NCBI GenBank assembly: GCA_949825025.1 | Contig: OX463780.1 | Span: 29,044,118-29,108,117, forward strand | DNA: 64,000 bases | Reading direction: 5' to 3' | DNA from: Siphlonurus alternatus | Taxonomy: Eukaryota; Arthropoda; Insecta; Ephemeroptera; Siphlonuridae | Shown: positions 48,042 through 61,386 of the stretch, one piece after another | How the letters are laid out: the number at the start of each line of letters is the position of its first letter | Numbering within the stretch: position 1 is the stretch's first letter | Translations under genes and position numbers: made by a program | Notes under the pieces: generated by a model | The model's database searches: none | Told to the model about the DNA's origin: nothing | Seen by the model: the letters and a program-made list of their open reading frames with translations, nothing else

Positions 48042-50594
48042 GGGAAGCACGTCCCGAGCACGTCAGCCATTGGCGGGAACTGCGAATGCGACAGCCGACA
48101 TGCCCGTAACACCACGCCTCGGACAGGTCGATCACGACAGGTTGCTAACAACACCGTTTCTAAGCCAGACTCTATTCGAGTGTTAATTATTTATTATTCA
48201 ACAAATGCTTGTTTAGATAATTCGGTCAGTGAATTGAGTAGGACTTTGATGATGCCATCTAGATATAAAAAAAATATGTATTTATTGATGATTTCTCAAT
48301 TGTCTAGATGCTCAATAATATTAGCCTAGATTAACCTTGTTCCAATAAAATGTGTACCTTTATATTTTATAATTAATGATATTTGTAAAAGAATAATCAA
48401 CTAATGACATCCCTTTACAATATGATCATAGAGAATATAATATAGTTTCTCTATGTGACTTCGATTCTTAGAACCTATTTTCTATGAAAGGAATAATATT
48501 ATTTAATAATGAGTAATTAAATATTTAGTAACAGACTGATCGAAGAGTTGGAGAGGTCTTTATATTTACAATAATGATTGTCGTGTATCCCCCTCTTATA
48601 ATAAACATAGTAAATTTCATGAATTAAAATGTAGTGTAATGTTTATCGACTTAAATAAACTTAGTTTCATTACATACAAGTAATTCTAAATTGATTAAAT
48701 TATAGAAATACTGAAATGCTCTGTGATGTATTTCATACAAACTGCACATCAAATATTAATGTCAATGTGTCTATATAGAAGTTCTATGTTTGATCTGACT
48801 AAACTCAGGCTTTGTTTACTGCTATAAAACTGATATCCTAATAATTTTAATGCTTTCATTTATCCTAAATGATTTCTGTCAGGCATAGCACTTTCACTAT
48901 AGCTCGCACTTGCGCATTATGTGCTCTCTTTTGTGCGTCCTATAATTGTGTCTATTAAATTAGGAAGCGTTATTAACTTCCATCAATATTTATATTAAAA
49001 AATATCTACTAAATTATGTTGATCAAAAATAGAGATTACTTTCAACAACTTACTTGTTAGTACTAGTTTCATAAATATAAATAATAAATTATATAAAATT
49101 CAAGAAATTTTATTTGCAAATTTTATATACAAACAATTAACAAATAACATTCAGCACGACATTTTGATGTTGACATGATATTATGCTCTAAGTTATATAA
49201 AAAAAAAGTCAATGCCCACATTTTGGTACTATTGAAGCAGTGGTCTTGTTTATTTAAATGAGAGTAACTTGTTATAAAGAATTGGTATTACATTATACAA
49301 TTTTTTCACCTGCCTCTCGTCTGATTTGTTCATAAATGTATACATGAGGGAAATATAATAACTAAATGAAATAAATTTATTTGACTCAGAAAAAATATTC
49401 ACCTATATCAGAAATTTTAAGAAATAATTTTTTAATTTGTAATTTACTTAAAAATTGTATTGTGTAATATCGACTTTTAGAGGTGGATAATTAACCTATA
49501 AATTTTCCAAGATCCAAGGTTCCAAGGGTATATAATATAATACAAGTTTATCTGAAGAAAAAAAAATGTATCACAACTCCAAAAATTCATATTTTTTGGA
49601 CAAAAGGCAAGAATTGATTAATTAAATTGTATGAAGAGTACATTAAATTTTAAACCAAGTGCATAAAAGCTGTAACTCCTTTGCATATTGTGTTTTCAAT
49701 AACGCTAGAGAAAAACTGTTTGGTGAAACACTCGACTGAGAAGAACCCAAATCATTGCGTATTCCTGTTATGTAGATTTTTACTATAGCTGCAATGTACC
49801 TTGTTGTATTTAATGATTTATATTTTTCATAAATAAGTATGCATGATGCAAGCAAGTAATTTAACATCAGCATCAATGTAAACAAACATGATTTTATTGC
49901 TCGTTATTGGAAATGTTCCTTTAAATTTGAGTTTTTTTTTTTTTAATATAAATTTTTAGCAAGGTTAAAATTCAATTTTAAAACAATCTTATGTATTAGC
50001 ATTCAAAAATATGAATTTCAACGTATGATCTTGCATTGTGTTAAATTTTATCATAATTATATTACAACAAAACTAAAATTGTGATGTCCATTATTTTTAA
50101 CAATTTCCTTTAACAATTAGAAATAACTTAATTCTAGCTCAAGTCTGATGCAAGTCACGATGCAATTTTGCTAACAATAATTTTTGTTCTTTTCCTGTAA
50201 GCGTCTTAATTAATAAAGTGACATGCACATTCATACATGAATTTGGCTTGTAATTCATTAAGTTTAAATTTAAAAATTAAGTAAAAATCAATTGCAAGAA
50301 AATGAATTTGTAAGACCTTACAGTTTGAAATACAATAAATTTATTGTGTAATACCCCGTCTTTACTCTATTGTAATTTTATATAAATAATTTGAATAAGT
50401 GTAGTACACAAAATATTTTTTATTTTCTATCAATGTTCTAGCAGCATTGATCAAAGCTTTTAGCACTAACTTAAAATATGTGTTGCAAAAGAGTCCAGAT
50501 ATATGGCTCACTATATTTCTCGTTAATCTTGTTATAATAATGAACCAAATCAATACTTATAAAAGTAACGATGCCATCGCTAAATTCACACTTC
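48042..50594. other. Region between the two ankyrin genes
   Basis: Should contain the promoter and leader of the ankyrin/Dpy-30 gene (GC-rich to about 48170) and the 3' UTR of the single-module gene. No other gene seen. Confidence 0.5.
50340..50345 (-). promoter_or_regulatory. Candidate poly(A) signal, single-module gene
   Basis: AATAAA on the minus strand about 250 bp after the stop. Confidence 0.4.
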
Positions 50595-50813
50595 TTATGC
50601 AGCCTCTGAGAGGAGTCGCTCCTCAACTTTGATGCCTCCTGTATGCTTGACCTTGGAGTGATCAAGGTCATTGACCTCTCTGATCTCGACCGTGACGTGA
50701 AAGACGAGCGCGGCCTGGTCATGGTCCTCCCCCTCGCTGTTGTCGTCGCTTGAGGTCCCCCCTTGCAGCAGCTCCTCACAACACTCGCGGTAGAACTGCG
50801 GCGTGCGCCCCAA
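50595..50813 (-). CDS. Single-module gene, terminal acidic exon
   Basis: Acceptor attgttgcag. C segment LGRTPQFYRECCEELLQGG, then SSDDNSEGEDHD and a mixed tail ending LLSEAA, TAA 50597-50595. The tail has no counterpart in the large gene. Confidence 0.75.
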   Translation of the reverse strand: MGRTPQFYRECCEELLQGGTSSDDNSEGEDHDQAALVFHVTVEIREVNDLDHSKVKHTGGIKVEERLLSEAA

Positions 50814-53800
50814 CTGCAACAATGTGACGTCACTGGTGCTCAATCCAGACGGCCAAATGTCAGTCACGCTCAATAGTGACGTCAACCCTAAATGCATAAT
50901 GGTGAAATGTGTGTCAAAACAAAGTAAGAGTTTATTGGAGCACACGCACTCATAACTACTTCCACTAATATGAAAAAATTCCAGAGTTTAGAAAAAAAGG
51001 CCTTGAAATTTGTTTATAAAAATAATATTCCTGACTGCAGAACAACAAATATAGTCCCTATTAAGGACTATTTTGAGGTTATGGACCTTAAATTCTTTCA
51101 TAAGTGTCAAACTGGCCAAATTGATTTAAACTTCGCTAATTCTGTAGTCAATGGACGTCCCATTAGAGGGCAAGACGGGGCAGTTCGGCTCATTCCACCA
51201 AAGGCTCGAATTGATCGTTACAAAAATGGCTTTGTAATAAGATCTGTGGATGAGTGGAATCGGCTTCCGGGTCCTATCAAGAAATGTTCTGAAACACAGT
51301 TTCCTAGTGTTTTAAAGAAACACTATATTTGTAAAAATAGTTTGTGATTACACATTTATTTTGACACAAGCTTACAGCTAATGATTGTTTTTTTTTCAGT
51401 AGTTATATAAAGGATTGTAACCACTTTTTAGTGAAATAGTGCCATCGGTGCTTTGTTGCAATCCGCACCCTAATTTTTGTAATATATTTTGTATTTGTAC
51501 TTTGGGTGAAATAAATAAATAAATAAATAATTTATATGATGGTATAAAATGACTTATTTAACATTCCTCGTTCGGGAAAAAAATGAGCTATGATCATGTG
51601 CCAACAATATCTGCTATAACAAGATGAGCTATCAAACAGAAAGCTCATAATTGAACTCACTTGATATAATAGTAGACGGTTCATTGTTGCACACGATCAT
51701 GGTAGACAGATAAATTATTATTTCATGCAGGGGACGTTATATTTGTTTAAAATATATTTGTTATGCATTTTTTATAAAAATTGTGCAATTCACACTTATA
51801 ACTCCTCTCTACCACATGTCAATTATTACGACATATGACAAACTGGATATTTGAAGACTTTTAGTGCTACATTATTTACATTAATCTTTAGGCTTTCATT
51901 TTAATTAAAACACATGTGCTTTGAAATTGCAAAGAAAATATTTTGTATGATTTTAGCTGAAGGGTTAGTAATAATTATTAAGACATTAATTTTATATCTA
52001 AAATTGTGTCAAGGGATAAAATTATTTCACTGCTCCAAATTTCATGGAATTACTTCGTAACATATAATTATAAAATTAATAATTAATTTCATGTTTCTTT
52101 ATTATTTGAGAGGATGTTTAAAAGATTCCTTCTTGGTTTTAAAATTGATATTTAAATAATACAATGTCAATTATTTTAATTTATTTGTTTCCTATGTTAT
52201 TATAAATATTCAATATTGAGTACGAATTTAAGCACTCAACCTTCCAAATATAAACTAAAATGTTGTCAATGAACTAGAATTTCACTTTTATTGACAAACA
52301 AAATGCACATTAATTTTTCATTAAACTTTTTGACGTGTTTTATTAATTTTTGAGTTGGGTGGAATGAGGCCAACATGAAAGTGTTTTGTACGTTGGCTAT
52401 ATTGATTCGAGCGTGAGTGACAAACGTGTATTTCCGTGTTCCGACCTGCGTCGATCAAAAGTTCAAGTAAAATTAATAATAATAATTTGTAAATATTTGA
52501 TCGTTATTTTAATACTGTTCAGAGTTCTGCCAAGGCTTCAAGTTTCAAGTTTAAAGGGTTTTTATTATCAAAATAAAGCGTTAACAACTTATCGATCTTT
52601 AATGCATTTCACCCGCTTAACAGTAGAGTTTAAGAAGTTGCATAAACTCCAAGGCGTAAAAATATTTTAATTGTCGATCAGCAGGGCGTGAATCTGTCCA
52701 AAGTCACCTCTTTTTAGTAGCAACTACGTATTTTACCCTATAAGTCTATAAGAAACAAATCAAATTATGTTGAGCTGGATTACTGAGTAAACGATGCGAA
52801 TTTACGCATAAAATATAATTTTTAGCATTACATTTGTTACTGAAAGTTGCAGTGTATTGAATATTTAAAATAATAAAATAATCTTCATTTAAATCTAACA
52901 CGTTTGAAGAATAAATCAACAAACAAGTAGAAGGAAGCTAAAAAAAAAAAGGAAAAAGAAGCAGTTACAATTTTATTAATATAGTTTATACTATATTTAT
53001 AAAATTGTTACTTAACTAATATAGGAAGGAGGTGCATGATTACATAAATTAAGTGGCGGTATTGATGCCAATTCACTGGCCAATTCTAACCTCAACCGGG
53101 CCAGATAAAAAATATGTTTGTGTTTAAGGATGAAGGCTGAATAAAATTTTGTGATTTAATTATTCGGATGTAATCACCAGTAGTTCTTACTGAATCTTTT
53201 ATATTATCATTTGCTCCCGCCTCGAGAAGGAGTTGGTACCAGTTGACTCCACCAGTGTCGTTAGTTTCGCACTGCACGGCATCGAGAGCAGCAGCGTAGT
53301 GTATTGGTGCTCGCCCCATCTGTCGGACATGAAAAACACCGTACCCGGTTAGGAAACATCGGTGAGGAAACTGTCAAAACTGGGAGGTCTGGGAGTAAAT
53401 AATATTGGAGCAATACAGGAATTTCATGTTTACATTTTGGGTAGCACGGAGATGCCCGAAGCCGCCCGAAGAGCTTCGGGATGTAGGCAGAAAACCCTAA
53501 AATCCTATGCTGTGCGTGTTAACATAACTCACAACACCTCTTTTCTCATAACAGTTTTGGTCACCAAATATTTTTTTTCACTAGCATTGGTTCTTCTTGT
53601 CACCATTTATGAAAGAAATTTCTACGAGAAATGATACGAATCGTCAGGAGAAATTAATTTCGAGACCAACTTTAACACGTATTTGCTATGCCACTGACAA
53701 TGTTTTGCCTACACAATTATGACGTCATATTGTTTTGTGACGTATGGTGAAAGACCCGTATAGCATGTGAGGTAGCAGGGGGTGTTATTAGACTGACAAA

Positions 53801-54171
53801 GCAATAACTTCCGACATCGGACAATGCACTCGGGGGAGGAGTATTGCGTGATATGATACAGGCATATGAGGCATATGCAGTACAGTACACAGTACAGCAA
53901 TGAACTTTAGTGCAAGCCTACAGAGAAACTTTATAGCTTGCATGGTCATTTTATGTGATCCTCATTACTGATAATATTTTTATGTATTATAATTATACAA
54001 AAAATGTAATGGTATTATAATAATTTTTTTAATCATGTTGCTTTTCCACGAATTCAAGTACTTCATTTTTACAAGTTTTTTATATAGCTAGTGTACGCGT
54101 GCTACGTCGTAGGCTGAAAGATGGAGATCAGTCTTATTTCTTACTTTTTCTCGTGAGCATATTATATATAT

Positions 54172-54268
<97 letters not shown>

Positions 54269-57200
54269 CCTCGCTAATAAATTGAATAGTGTCAAATTTT
54301 TTACAAATTGTTGTTGAGTAGATAATACTTTTTGAGTCAAAAGAGTATTTTTCCACTCAACAATATGGACAAAAAAATAATAACCATTAAAATATGCAGC
54401 ATCAATATATTGCATGTGCTTAACAATTGCATTTAATATTTGTTAATTACTATGTGTTGTTGTTATTTATATATATTATTATGTATTTTCTTGTTTCAGT
54501 GGGAATTAAAATATTTATTTTTTGTATTAATTTAAAGTTAAAGCTAATTTTTATGATTTTGTCTCTGTATATTTTATTTTCCTACTGCTCGAGATTCGAG
54601 ATTCGATCAGTTCACAGAGGTCTTCAAGCAACTTCTGTATGTATTGTTAAGAAGTGTAACAATACGTAAATCTACATAATGAATAACAAATATCACTGTA
54701 TAACAAGTTAGCTCATGCAACGAAAACGTTCATACTCACCGGTTGCCATCAAATTTAAATATCAAATCAAGTTTAATTATATGTGATGATGATCTTAACG
54801 CACCTATAGAAAGTAACGTAATCTATAACATTTGAATATAATAAATATTATATATATTGTGCAAAGAAATGATACACTAAAAATGGAAAAAATAATAAAA
54901 ATAAAATTAACTTATTTCCTACCTTAATATACCTATAATATAGATGTATATCATAGTTTATTATACGAAAATTTTCATATTCCGTATAGCCTGGGGTTGC
55001 GAGTTTAAACTATATAATATCTCTCTGCACGATATTAAATATTTTCTTATTTGACTTAACCTTTTTTTTTTTAGTTTTTAATACGAAGTTAAAGTAAATA
55101 TTGGATTGTAGTATATTAATTAGTATGGAAAAAGAGAGAGCTAGGTTACTATACCACGCGTCAGCTACGAAAATCGTCCACAAGGCTCATATTTCTATCC
55201 TGAAGTGTTGCGAGAGGAGTGAAAAAATGATTCTCTTATGTGATTTTTACTATAGCTGAGCTCCTTGCAGATTTAAAAGAACACCTATCTTTCTTCTTGT
55301 GCATGCCTGCTTTAAACTCTAAAACTCTGCTCCGTCTGGTTTCTTATATTTACCGAGGTTAAACTTTAATTCATAATCTACAGAACTTTTTAAATGAAAT
55401 ACTCATTTCAAGTACCACGACAAACTATTATATTGATCGATTATTACGCAGTCCGAACACCTGGCGAGATTCTCACTGCAGAACGTACCCGATCAGTGGC
55501 GGTTAGGCTACAGGGTGCTCGGCGCAACAGCAGTCGCACGGCGGTCACGTGCCTCCCCAGCATGGCCTTCTGCAGCGGCGTGCTGCCCGCCTCGTCACGG
55601 GACGCAGCCCACGCGTGCCGGTCCAGCAGACGTGCCAGATCCGTCAGCCGGCCCTCGGCAGCAGCCTCGTGCACCCGTGCTATTCGTCCCTGCGTACACC
55701 ACGTCAGGCCACGTTATTATAATTGACAGAGCATAAAGCAAGAAATTAATGTCCAAGTATCCAACCGTATACACACGTAGCCTTGGAAGAAAAAAATAAT
55801 AAATAAGAAGAAAGAAGAACTCCTCAAAACAGTACATTTGAAGTTCTGAAAACAAGCTACAGACTATTGTCATCATTATATTGTTGGCAATTTTTGTAAA
55901 TTTATTTAAAATTTTATATATGCGTATTAAACACTATCAAAAACATATATTTTTGGAGTCGTTGTACAGTATACGTCTATATTATTTTCTGTGCAGGTTA
56001 TAGTTATAAAACTTAATAAATTGAGAAGATAGGTGTTTCATAACTGAACAAATTATTTCAAAACATGATATTCAACAATAATTTGATGATTACCATTAGC
56101 AATGGTGCGTGCTTGGTAATATACACATAAACTTTATTATGTTTGTTTTACCTCTACGAAATGTTGTTTTAATAAAATCCGTTTATATTACAAATCTCAC
56201 TGCTTCATATTCTTCATACAGAAATTAATCCTCTTTAATCTTGTACTCTCGTCAAAGTAATTTTATATACCTCTATGATAAAAATCAATAAATCCCGCAG
56301 AAATGTTGATTAATTTTCAATCCTTTCTCAGTATAAGCGTAATCTATAATAAGCATGTATGATCTTAAGATCTACAATATATTTATGAAATATAATTTAT
56401 AATAAAGGTGAACCTAGAAAATAGCGTTACTAACCGTCTCCCAGAGGAAACGATGGGACCAAAATAAGCTCGACATATTGCAAATTTTCTTGCCTGCTAA
56501 AAGAACATTTGTTTATATTATCATAAAACTCGTATCATGAATGAGGTCCCTAATTTTTTTTTATGAATGAAACTGAAGCTTGTGCCAGCAGTGACGCGTG
56601 TCGTCGCACGACGTGATTGGCTAGCGATTCTCATTCTTGTGTATTTATCTGGCGGGCAACCAAGGAGTTTACTACTCCACCGTCGTCACATGAACTGTTT
56701 TAAATATATCTTTGCTGCTACCGTCCTCAAAACTAAACATCGCTTCTCTACCAACCCAAAGTCTCATAACTTGAAAACTGATCTAACTGCATGCACTTGC
56801 GGATCGACTAAAGATCGACATGTATTATAATTAAAATAAAGGCTATGATAAATTATTACAGGTCTCTGTTCTTATTGAAAAAGTTTACATAAAAAAGAAT
56901 GCGTAATATATATCTGTGTATTGATATTATTGATTTCAAACATAAATAAACAAAAGCAGCACAATACCTCCTGCACCCAGATGTTCAAGAACTATCTCTC
57001 GTAACTGTATTATATATTATGAATTGTACTAAAAAAATATATAATACTACATCAAAAGCATGTTAATTACTTTTGTATTTTTTTTTCTTTTAATTTATAA
57101 CTTGTTCTCCTTTCAGTATACATACATTAGCTAGTATGTATGTGTAATTAAAGTTGGAAAATAACTAATTACTTCTAATTAGCAATTCTTCATAACAATA

Positions 57201-59507
57201 TTTACCAAGGACAAATCGAATCCTATATCTATCAATACAACATCATTACGTAACAAAAAATATTTATATAAAAATTATTCATCTTTTAACTTTTTTACTG
57301 ACAAGTTTGTAATTATAACGACGACCATTGAACAGAATATTAATAAAATAAATACATACATAACATGTCATGGCATCATGTTATGTATGTATGTATTTTA
57401 TTAATATTCTGTTCAATGGTCGTCGTTATAATTACAAACTTGTCAGTAAAAAAGTTAAAAGATGAATAATTTTTATAAATATTAATAAAATAATTACGTA
57501 TATATGACATACAGCTAAATTCTGTTTTAAATTTGCTATTTCAAATGACAGGCTTCATTAAAAAAATTATTTCGTAAATATGAATAGCGGACCTAATTTT
57601 TGTAGTGCTAATTATTTATATTATATTTTTTATGTCACTAAATCAAGGTGAACACATTGTGGCAGTCACATAATCATATTCATAACATATATTCGTTTTT
57701 TCACTATCATATTTTAAATCCATGCATACATAACTGTGACGTAACAGTATGTCAGTCACTTTTGAATGTTTTTGACAATTTAAAGTAATCAATAAAAATA
57801 AATCAATAAAAATCCTTTGATTCTCGGTCACAATTAAATACACTGCATGACTTAACTGTCAATATGTAAAATTAGTGAAATTAGTTTGCTATTCCATCCA
57901 GAATTAAGTAGTCAAAAATTTGAAGTTTGTGACTATTTTGTTTGTAATTCAGTTTTGAAACATCGCAGAGAGGTTCGCAGTAAAAATATTGATCCATTGT
58001 GAAATTTCAACACTAACAATTGTAAGATACTAATACTGACGTGGGGGCGATTCACGAAAGAGTTGCCTAAAGGTGGATTTTCATGGGCGGCAACGGCGAC
58101 GCGGCGCGATTTTAACTTAAAAGCTGTGAAATCCTATGCGGTGGCGAATTCGCAGGTAATCGCGTTAATTACGATGCTCTTTTTCTTTTAATCGCCCAAT
58201 ATGGCCGCCAATGGATGTTACAGCAAGTGCGCATTATTCGCGTCGCGTCGCATGGTAAAAATCGCCATGTGAATCCGCCTTTACACTTGCGGAGGGAATA
58301 TCATATGCATTCGACTATACCTGGTACATGGGCACGTCACGCAGGAAGTTGGCGACACGCGGCAGCCTGGAAGAGCGCCCCAACAGCATGTGACCGTAGC
58401 CGGCGAGCAATGCACGTTCAAGGGGCGCCAGGTTGCCCACCTCGAGCCACAGCGCCACGGCAGCCTCGAGCGCCGGGCCGGGCCGAGGCGTCAGGCCAGG
58501 CACCAGGAACTCACCGCACACGCACGGCCGAGCCTGCAAATGCAGTGGCCATCAGATGTACTGTACGCAATTTCAATAATGCAACAGTTTTTCAAACCTC
58601 TACTCTTGGATAAAATTATAAATTATGTTAGCACCCAAAGCTGAATTGAACAGAATCATCTTTTTAATTTTGAAACCTTGTGAATATTCTTGTGAATTTC
58701 TCAACATCATATATATATATAATTATATATATATATATATATAATATATATATATATCTCAAAACAAGGAGGAAATAAAGAATCGGAATAAAGAGGAAAC
58801 TCGAAAACTACATTATTAGTTTTTTAATATATTTTTATTGTTGTGTATATTTTTTCTTCTTTAAAACAATTTTATTGTTGTTTTTATCATCGTATGATCT
58901 AATTCAACACTCACGCAGGGTTTTGTTCAACAGAGGATTATTAGCCCTGCACCCACAAGAAGCGTTTAATTTATTGTTATTATTCAATAATTTTATTTGT
59001 TTAATTTAATTTTTTACTATGGAGATTTAACTTGCACTAACTATATAATAATTTCAACATTAATTCATATATAATATAATAAATAGAATATTATGATTAC
59101 TTAAAAAAAATAAAAATGCTGAAATATATGCTTAGATATATGACATAATAATACAATGAAACAATGTTAAACTGATCAATTAATTCTGGGCGTGATAAAT
59201 TAATGTAATAGCAGCATACTTTTTCCAATACGATATTGAAATTATTATATGTGATGCAATTTTAAAATGGAATAGATTAATTGATTATACCCGTATATAT
59301 TAAGACTTTATAAAATATGCTTTTGATTGATATGACAAAGGCTAGGTTACCATTTCTTACTCAATACCTGTGGTCTTTATTAACAATAAACTAACGCAAT
59401 GAAAACAATATCCCTTGAGTAGTTCCGTCGTGAACTACAATTGTATACCAATATTTGAACAGCCTCTACTCACGTGGATATTTAAAAAGAAGCCTTACCT
59501 TCTGCAT
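50595..59507 (-). CDS. Single-module ankyrin-repeat protein, paralogue of the large gene
   Basis: Coding exons 59499-59507 (ATG CAG AAG), 58321-58533, 55489-55689, 53191-53319 and 50595-50813, all phase 0, give 256 residues. Order: Cys/Pro-rich start, W segment (VALWLEVGNLAPLERALL; FLRDVPMYQ), ankyrin exon A, ankyrin exon B, then a C segment (LGRTPQFYRECCEELL) that runs into an acidic tail and stops. The exon order and breakpoints equal one module of the larger gene just downstream, in the same orientation, so a local duplication is the simplest explanation. No signal peptide or membrane segment. The two genes are kept apart because 50595 has a stop and 48041 has its own start. Alternative transcripts joining them cannot be excluded. 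Confidence 0.75.
50950..51530 (+). mobile_element. 5'-truncated LINE 3' end with (AAAT)n tail
   Basis: The ORF 50970-51347 carries a typical post-reverse-transcriptase tail: LEKKALKFVYKNN, LKFFHKCQTGQ, then FVIRSVDEWNRLPGPIKK, and stop. A short 3' UTR ends gggtgaaataaataaataaa. It lies in an intron of the single-module gene, opposite strand, about 140 bp from its last exon. It differs from the copy at 23.5 kb in both protein and tail. Confidence 0.78.
53191..53319 (-). CDS. Single-module gene, ankyrin exon B
   Basis: 43 codons: MGRAPIHYAAALDAVQ, an insert (CETNDTGGVNWYQ), then LLLEAGANDNIKDS before gtaaga. Ankyrin repeat. Confidence 0.82.
54163..54267. repeat. (AT)n microsatellite
   Basis: About 50 TA units with one break near 54182. 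Confidence 0.95.
55489..55689 (-). CDS. Single-module gene, ankyrin exon A
   Basis: 67 codons: RVHEAAAEGRLTDLARLL, then GSTPLQKAMLGRHVTAVRLL, ending TATDR before gtacgt. Same length and ends as exon A of module 5. Confidence 0.85.
57257..57484. repeat. Near-perfect 228-bp palindrome
   Basis: Arms of about 108-112 bp differ by one base and one 2-bp indel, around the 9-bp spacer tcatggcat (57368-57376). No terminal signature of a known transposon and no target duplication was recognised. It lies in an intron of the single-module ankyrin gene. Confidence 0.85.
58068..58283. mobile_element. Foldback MITE beside a splice donor
   Basis: TA-AAGGTGGATTTTCATGGGCG ... CGCCATGTGAATCCGCCTT-TA, with GC-rich inner arms (gcgacgcggcgcgat / atcgcgtcgcgtcgc region). 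It lies 38 bp from the donor of the single-module gene's W exon. Confidence 0.7.
58321..58533 (-). CDS. Single-module gene, W exon
   Basis: Acceptor gcatttgcag; 71 codons: ARPCVCGEFLVPGLTPRP, then VALWLEVGNLAPLERALL, GHMLLG and FLRDVPMYQ before gtatag. A foldback element lies in the intron 38 bp past the donor. Confidence 0.78.
58711..58758. repeat. Interrupted (AT)n microsatellite
   Basis: Three AT blocks separated by aatt and aata. Confidence 0.9.
59499..59507 (-). CDS. Single-module gene, start codon mini-exon
   Basis: cgcaccATGCAGAAG|gtaagg: good start context, strong donor, phase 0 into the W exon. The exon probably begins near 59535 (accagcag acceptor) and carries a five-codon upstream ORF (ATG TCT TCA TTG TAA) in its leader. 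Confidence 0.55.
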
Positions 59508-60689
59508 GGTGCGCTGGCCGTTACAATGAAGACATCTGCTGGTTCGAAGAAATATGAATTAATGTGGACGCACCTTTAAAAAGAAAAATGAAATTATTAA
59601 TCATACAACGTCACGGGGGACTTCATATTTTTTACTGCTTTTGTCCTTCCAGAATTCATTAAATAATTATTTTATTTGAAATATTGATTTAAGACCACGT
59701 TATAATACGAAATAAATTGAATAAAATATTTGATCATCAAAATGTTCATGGTAGCGTTTTATTAATATCGTGATCCGCATGTATAAATTTATAACTAAAA
59801 TTAATATTCACTGACTATTGTTGAGAGTATTTTAACATAATCATATTATAAAATGATGTTACAGCTCCTTTGATTATGTACAAAATAATGGTCCGTTTGA
59901 CAAATATTCGTAATCAAGTTACAAATTATTAAAAATCAAACATGAAAAAATTTCGTAAAATTAAGCAATTTAAATGCGCATAATTACTATACTACATGAT
60001 CTGTATAGAAAATAACACATTTTACTTTAATTCACTATGAATATAATGATGCATGAATACATGATTTTTTTTTAAAGGTAAAACAAATTCAATCAAATTT
60101 TAATTGGCTCTAGGAATCTTCCACACAGCCAAGGGTAAAATAAATATACTCATAATTTGCACATGGTTATTATGTTTTTATTTTTTAGTCCAAATACAAT
60201 ATATCATAATAAGTTTAAATACGTATTCTTTAATTTGTTGTGATTATCATATGTCAAACCAAAAAATATCATCATACGTAATTTATTTGTACTTCTGTTT
60301 CAATGTCTGTAAAATAAACATATATTTAACATACAGGTATATTGTAAAATGGTAAACCTGTTTAATTAAAAATTTAATGAAATTTGATCTATTCCTGGAT
60401 TGACTTGATTCTGTTCGAACTTTAAATCTAATAACGTAACGATATATTTTTCTTTATTAAATACATTAGTAGTGACAAACAACATCTGGTTTTCATGCTT
60501 TTTTTTACATTATTTCCATGGTCCGTTTGACAATAGACGCAATTAAAAGTTACAATCCGAAAATCAAATATATTGTAAGTTCATAAAAAGTTTTACTTTT
60601 TTTAAAAGTGTACGTAAAACATACCTGATTGGAATTCAAACGGCAGCTCGATTGCCCCTTGACAGATAACAGGCAATGACCCCCCTTAC

Positions 60690-60763
60690 CTGCGAGTGTT
60701 GCGGGTTGCTGCTGCAGTGGCAGGGGCAGCGATGCCAGGCGGCAGGTGAACCACCACTGAGCG
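60690..60763 (-). other. Candidate 5' UTR exon of the single-module gene
   Basis: A GC-rich block with acceptor ccctacag and donor actcgcag|gtaagg, unlike its AT-rich surround. No convincing protein sequence. It may be a non-coding leader exon. The GC-rich stretch to about 60860 could hold the promoter. Confidence 0.35.
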
Positions 60764-61313
60764 CTGTAGGGCCAAGTCTGATGTTAATGCGTCACACCTA
60801 GCCTTGGCAGTGAGCGGCGGGGGGTGATCCCTCCCCCTCGCGTGACCAAACCGTGACCTCCAGCATCACGAACTGAAGACCACAGGAATAATTGTCCAGA
60901 TAATCTAGGTGGGATTTAAATATTGACGTCATAAAGACAGGTATGGACATCTGGTGGATTTTACCTGAGTGATTCTAAAAGTGTCATTGTTTTGATATCT
61001 GAGCTTTGCTACTGGCTAAAGTACACATGTAGTTGAGTCATACTGATTCTATAGAGGCTGTTTTCAATGCCATCTCTTGGTACTTTATGAGGTCAATATC
61101 CTAGTTAACTGCATCAAGTAGAAAAGTGTTAGTCTTGAATTTATCAAGGATTGTAAATTCGTGTTAGAAATTACTACATAGTATAATTTTATTGTTTAAA
61201 TAACTTTACATACAAAATCTGCGAAGATTATACTGGTATATTAATGAAAGATTGTGCAAAAAATATGTTGAATTGGTTTAATCGGTGGGATTCTAGAAAA
61301 AAAAAGAAAAAGA

Positions 61314-61316
<3 letters not shown>

Positions 61317-61384
<68 letters not shown>
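61317..61384. repeat. (AT)n microsatellite
   Basis: About 33 AT units, 1.6 kb after the PGRP stop in the transcribed direction. Confidence 0.95.

Positions 61385-61386
<2 letters not shown>

Larger units (their letters stand above)
50814..58320. other. Introns of the single-module gene
   Basis: Besides the exons, LINE, palindrome and microsatellite listed, nothing coding is supported. GC-richer blocks at 53340-53520 and 56430-56720 were read on both strands and not recognised. Confidence 0.5.

Noticed and set aside
47967..48329. 120-codon plus-strand frame
   Set aside because: Overlaps the first coding exon of the minus-strand ankyrin gene, whose phase and donor fit the chain. The plus frame has no recognisable domain.
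54099..54415. Frames of Ile-Tyr repeats
   Set aside because: Produced by the (AT)n tract.
56567..56830. 87-codon plus-strand frame
   Set aside because: No homology recognised, no splice partners, and an AT-rich setting. Most likely chance.
27122..59507. One single giant ankyrin gene instead of two
   Set aside because: The C-type exon at 50595-50813 ends in a stop with a poly(A) signal downstream, and a fresh ATG exon follows. Two genes is simpler.
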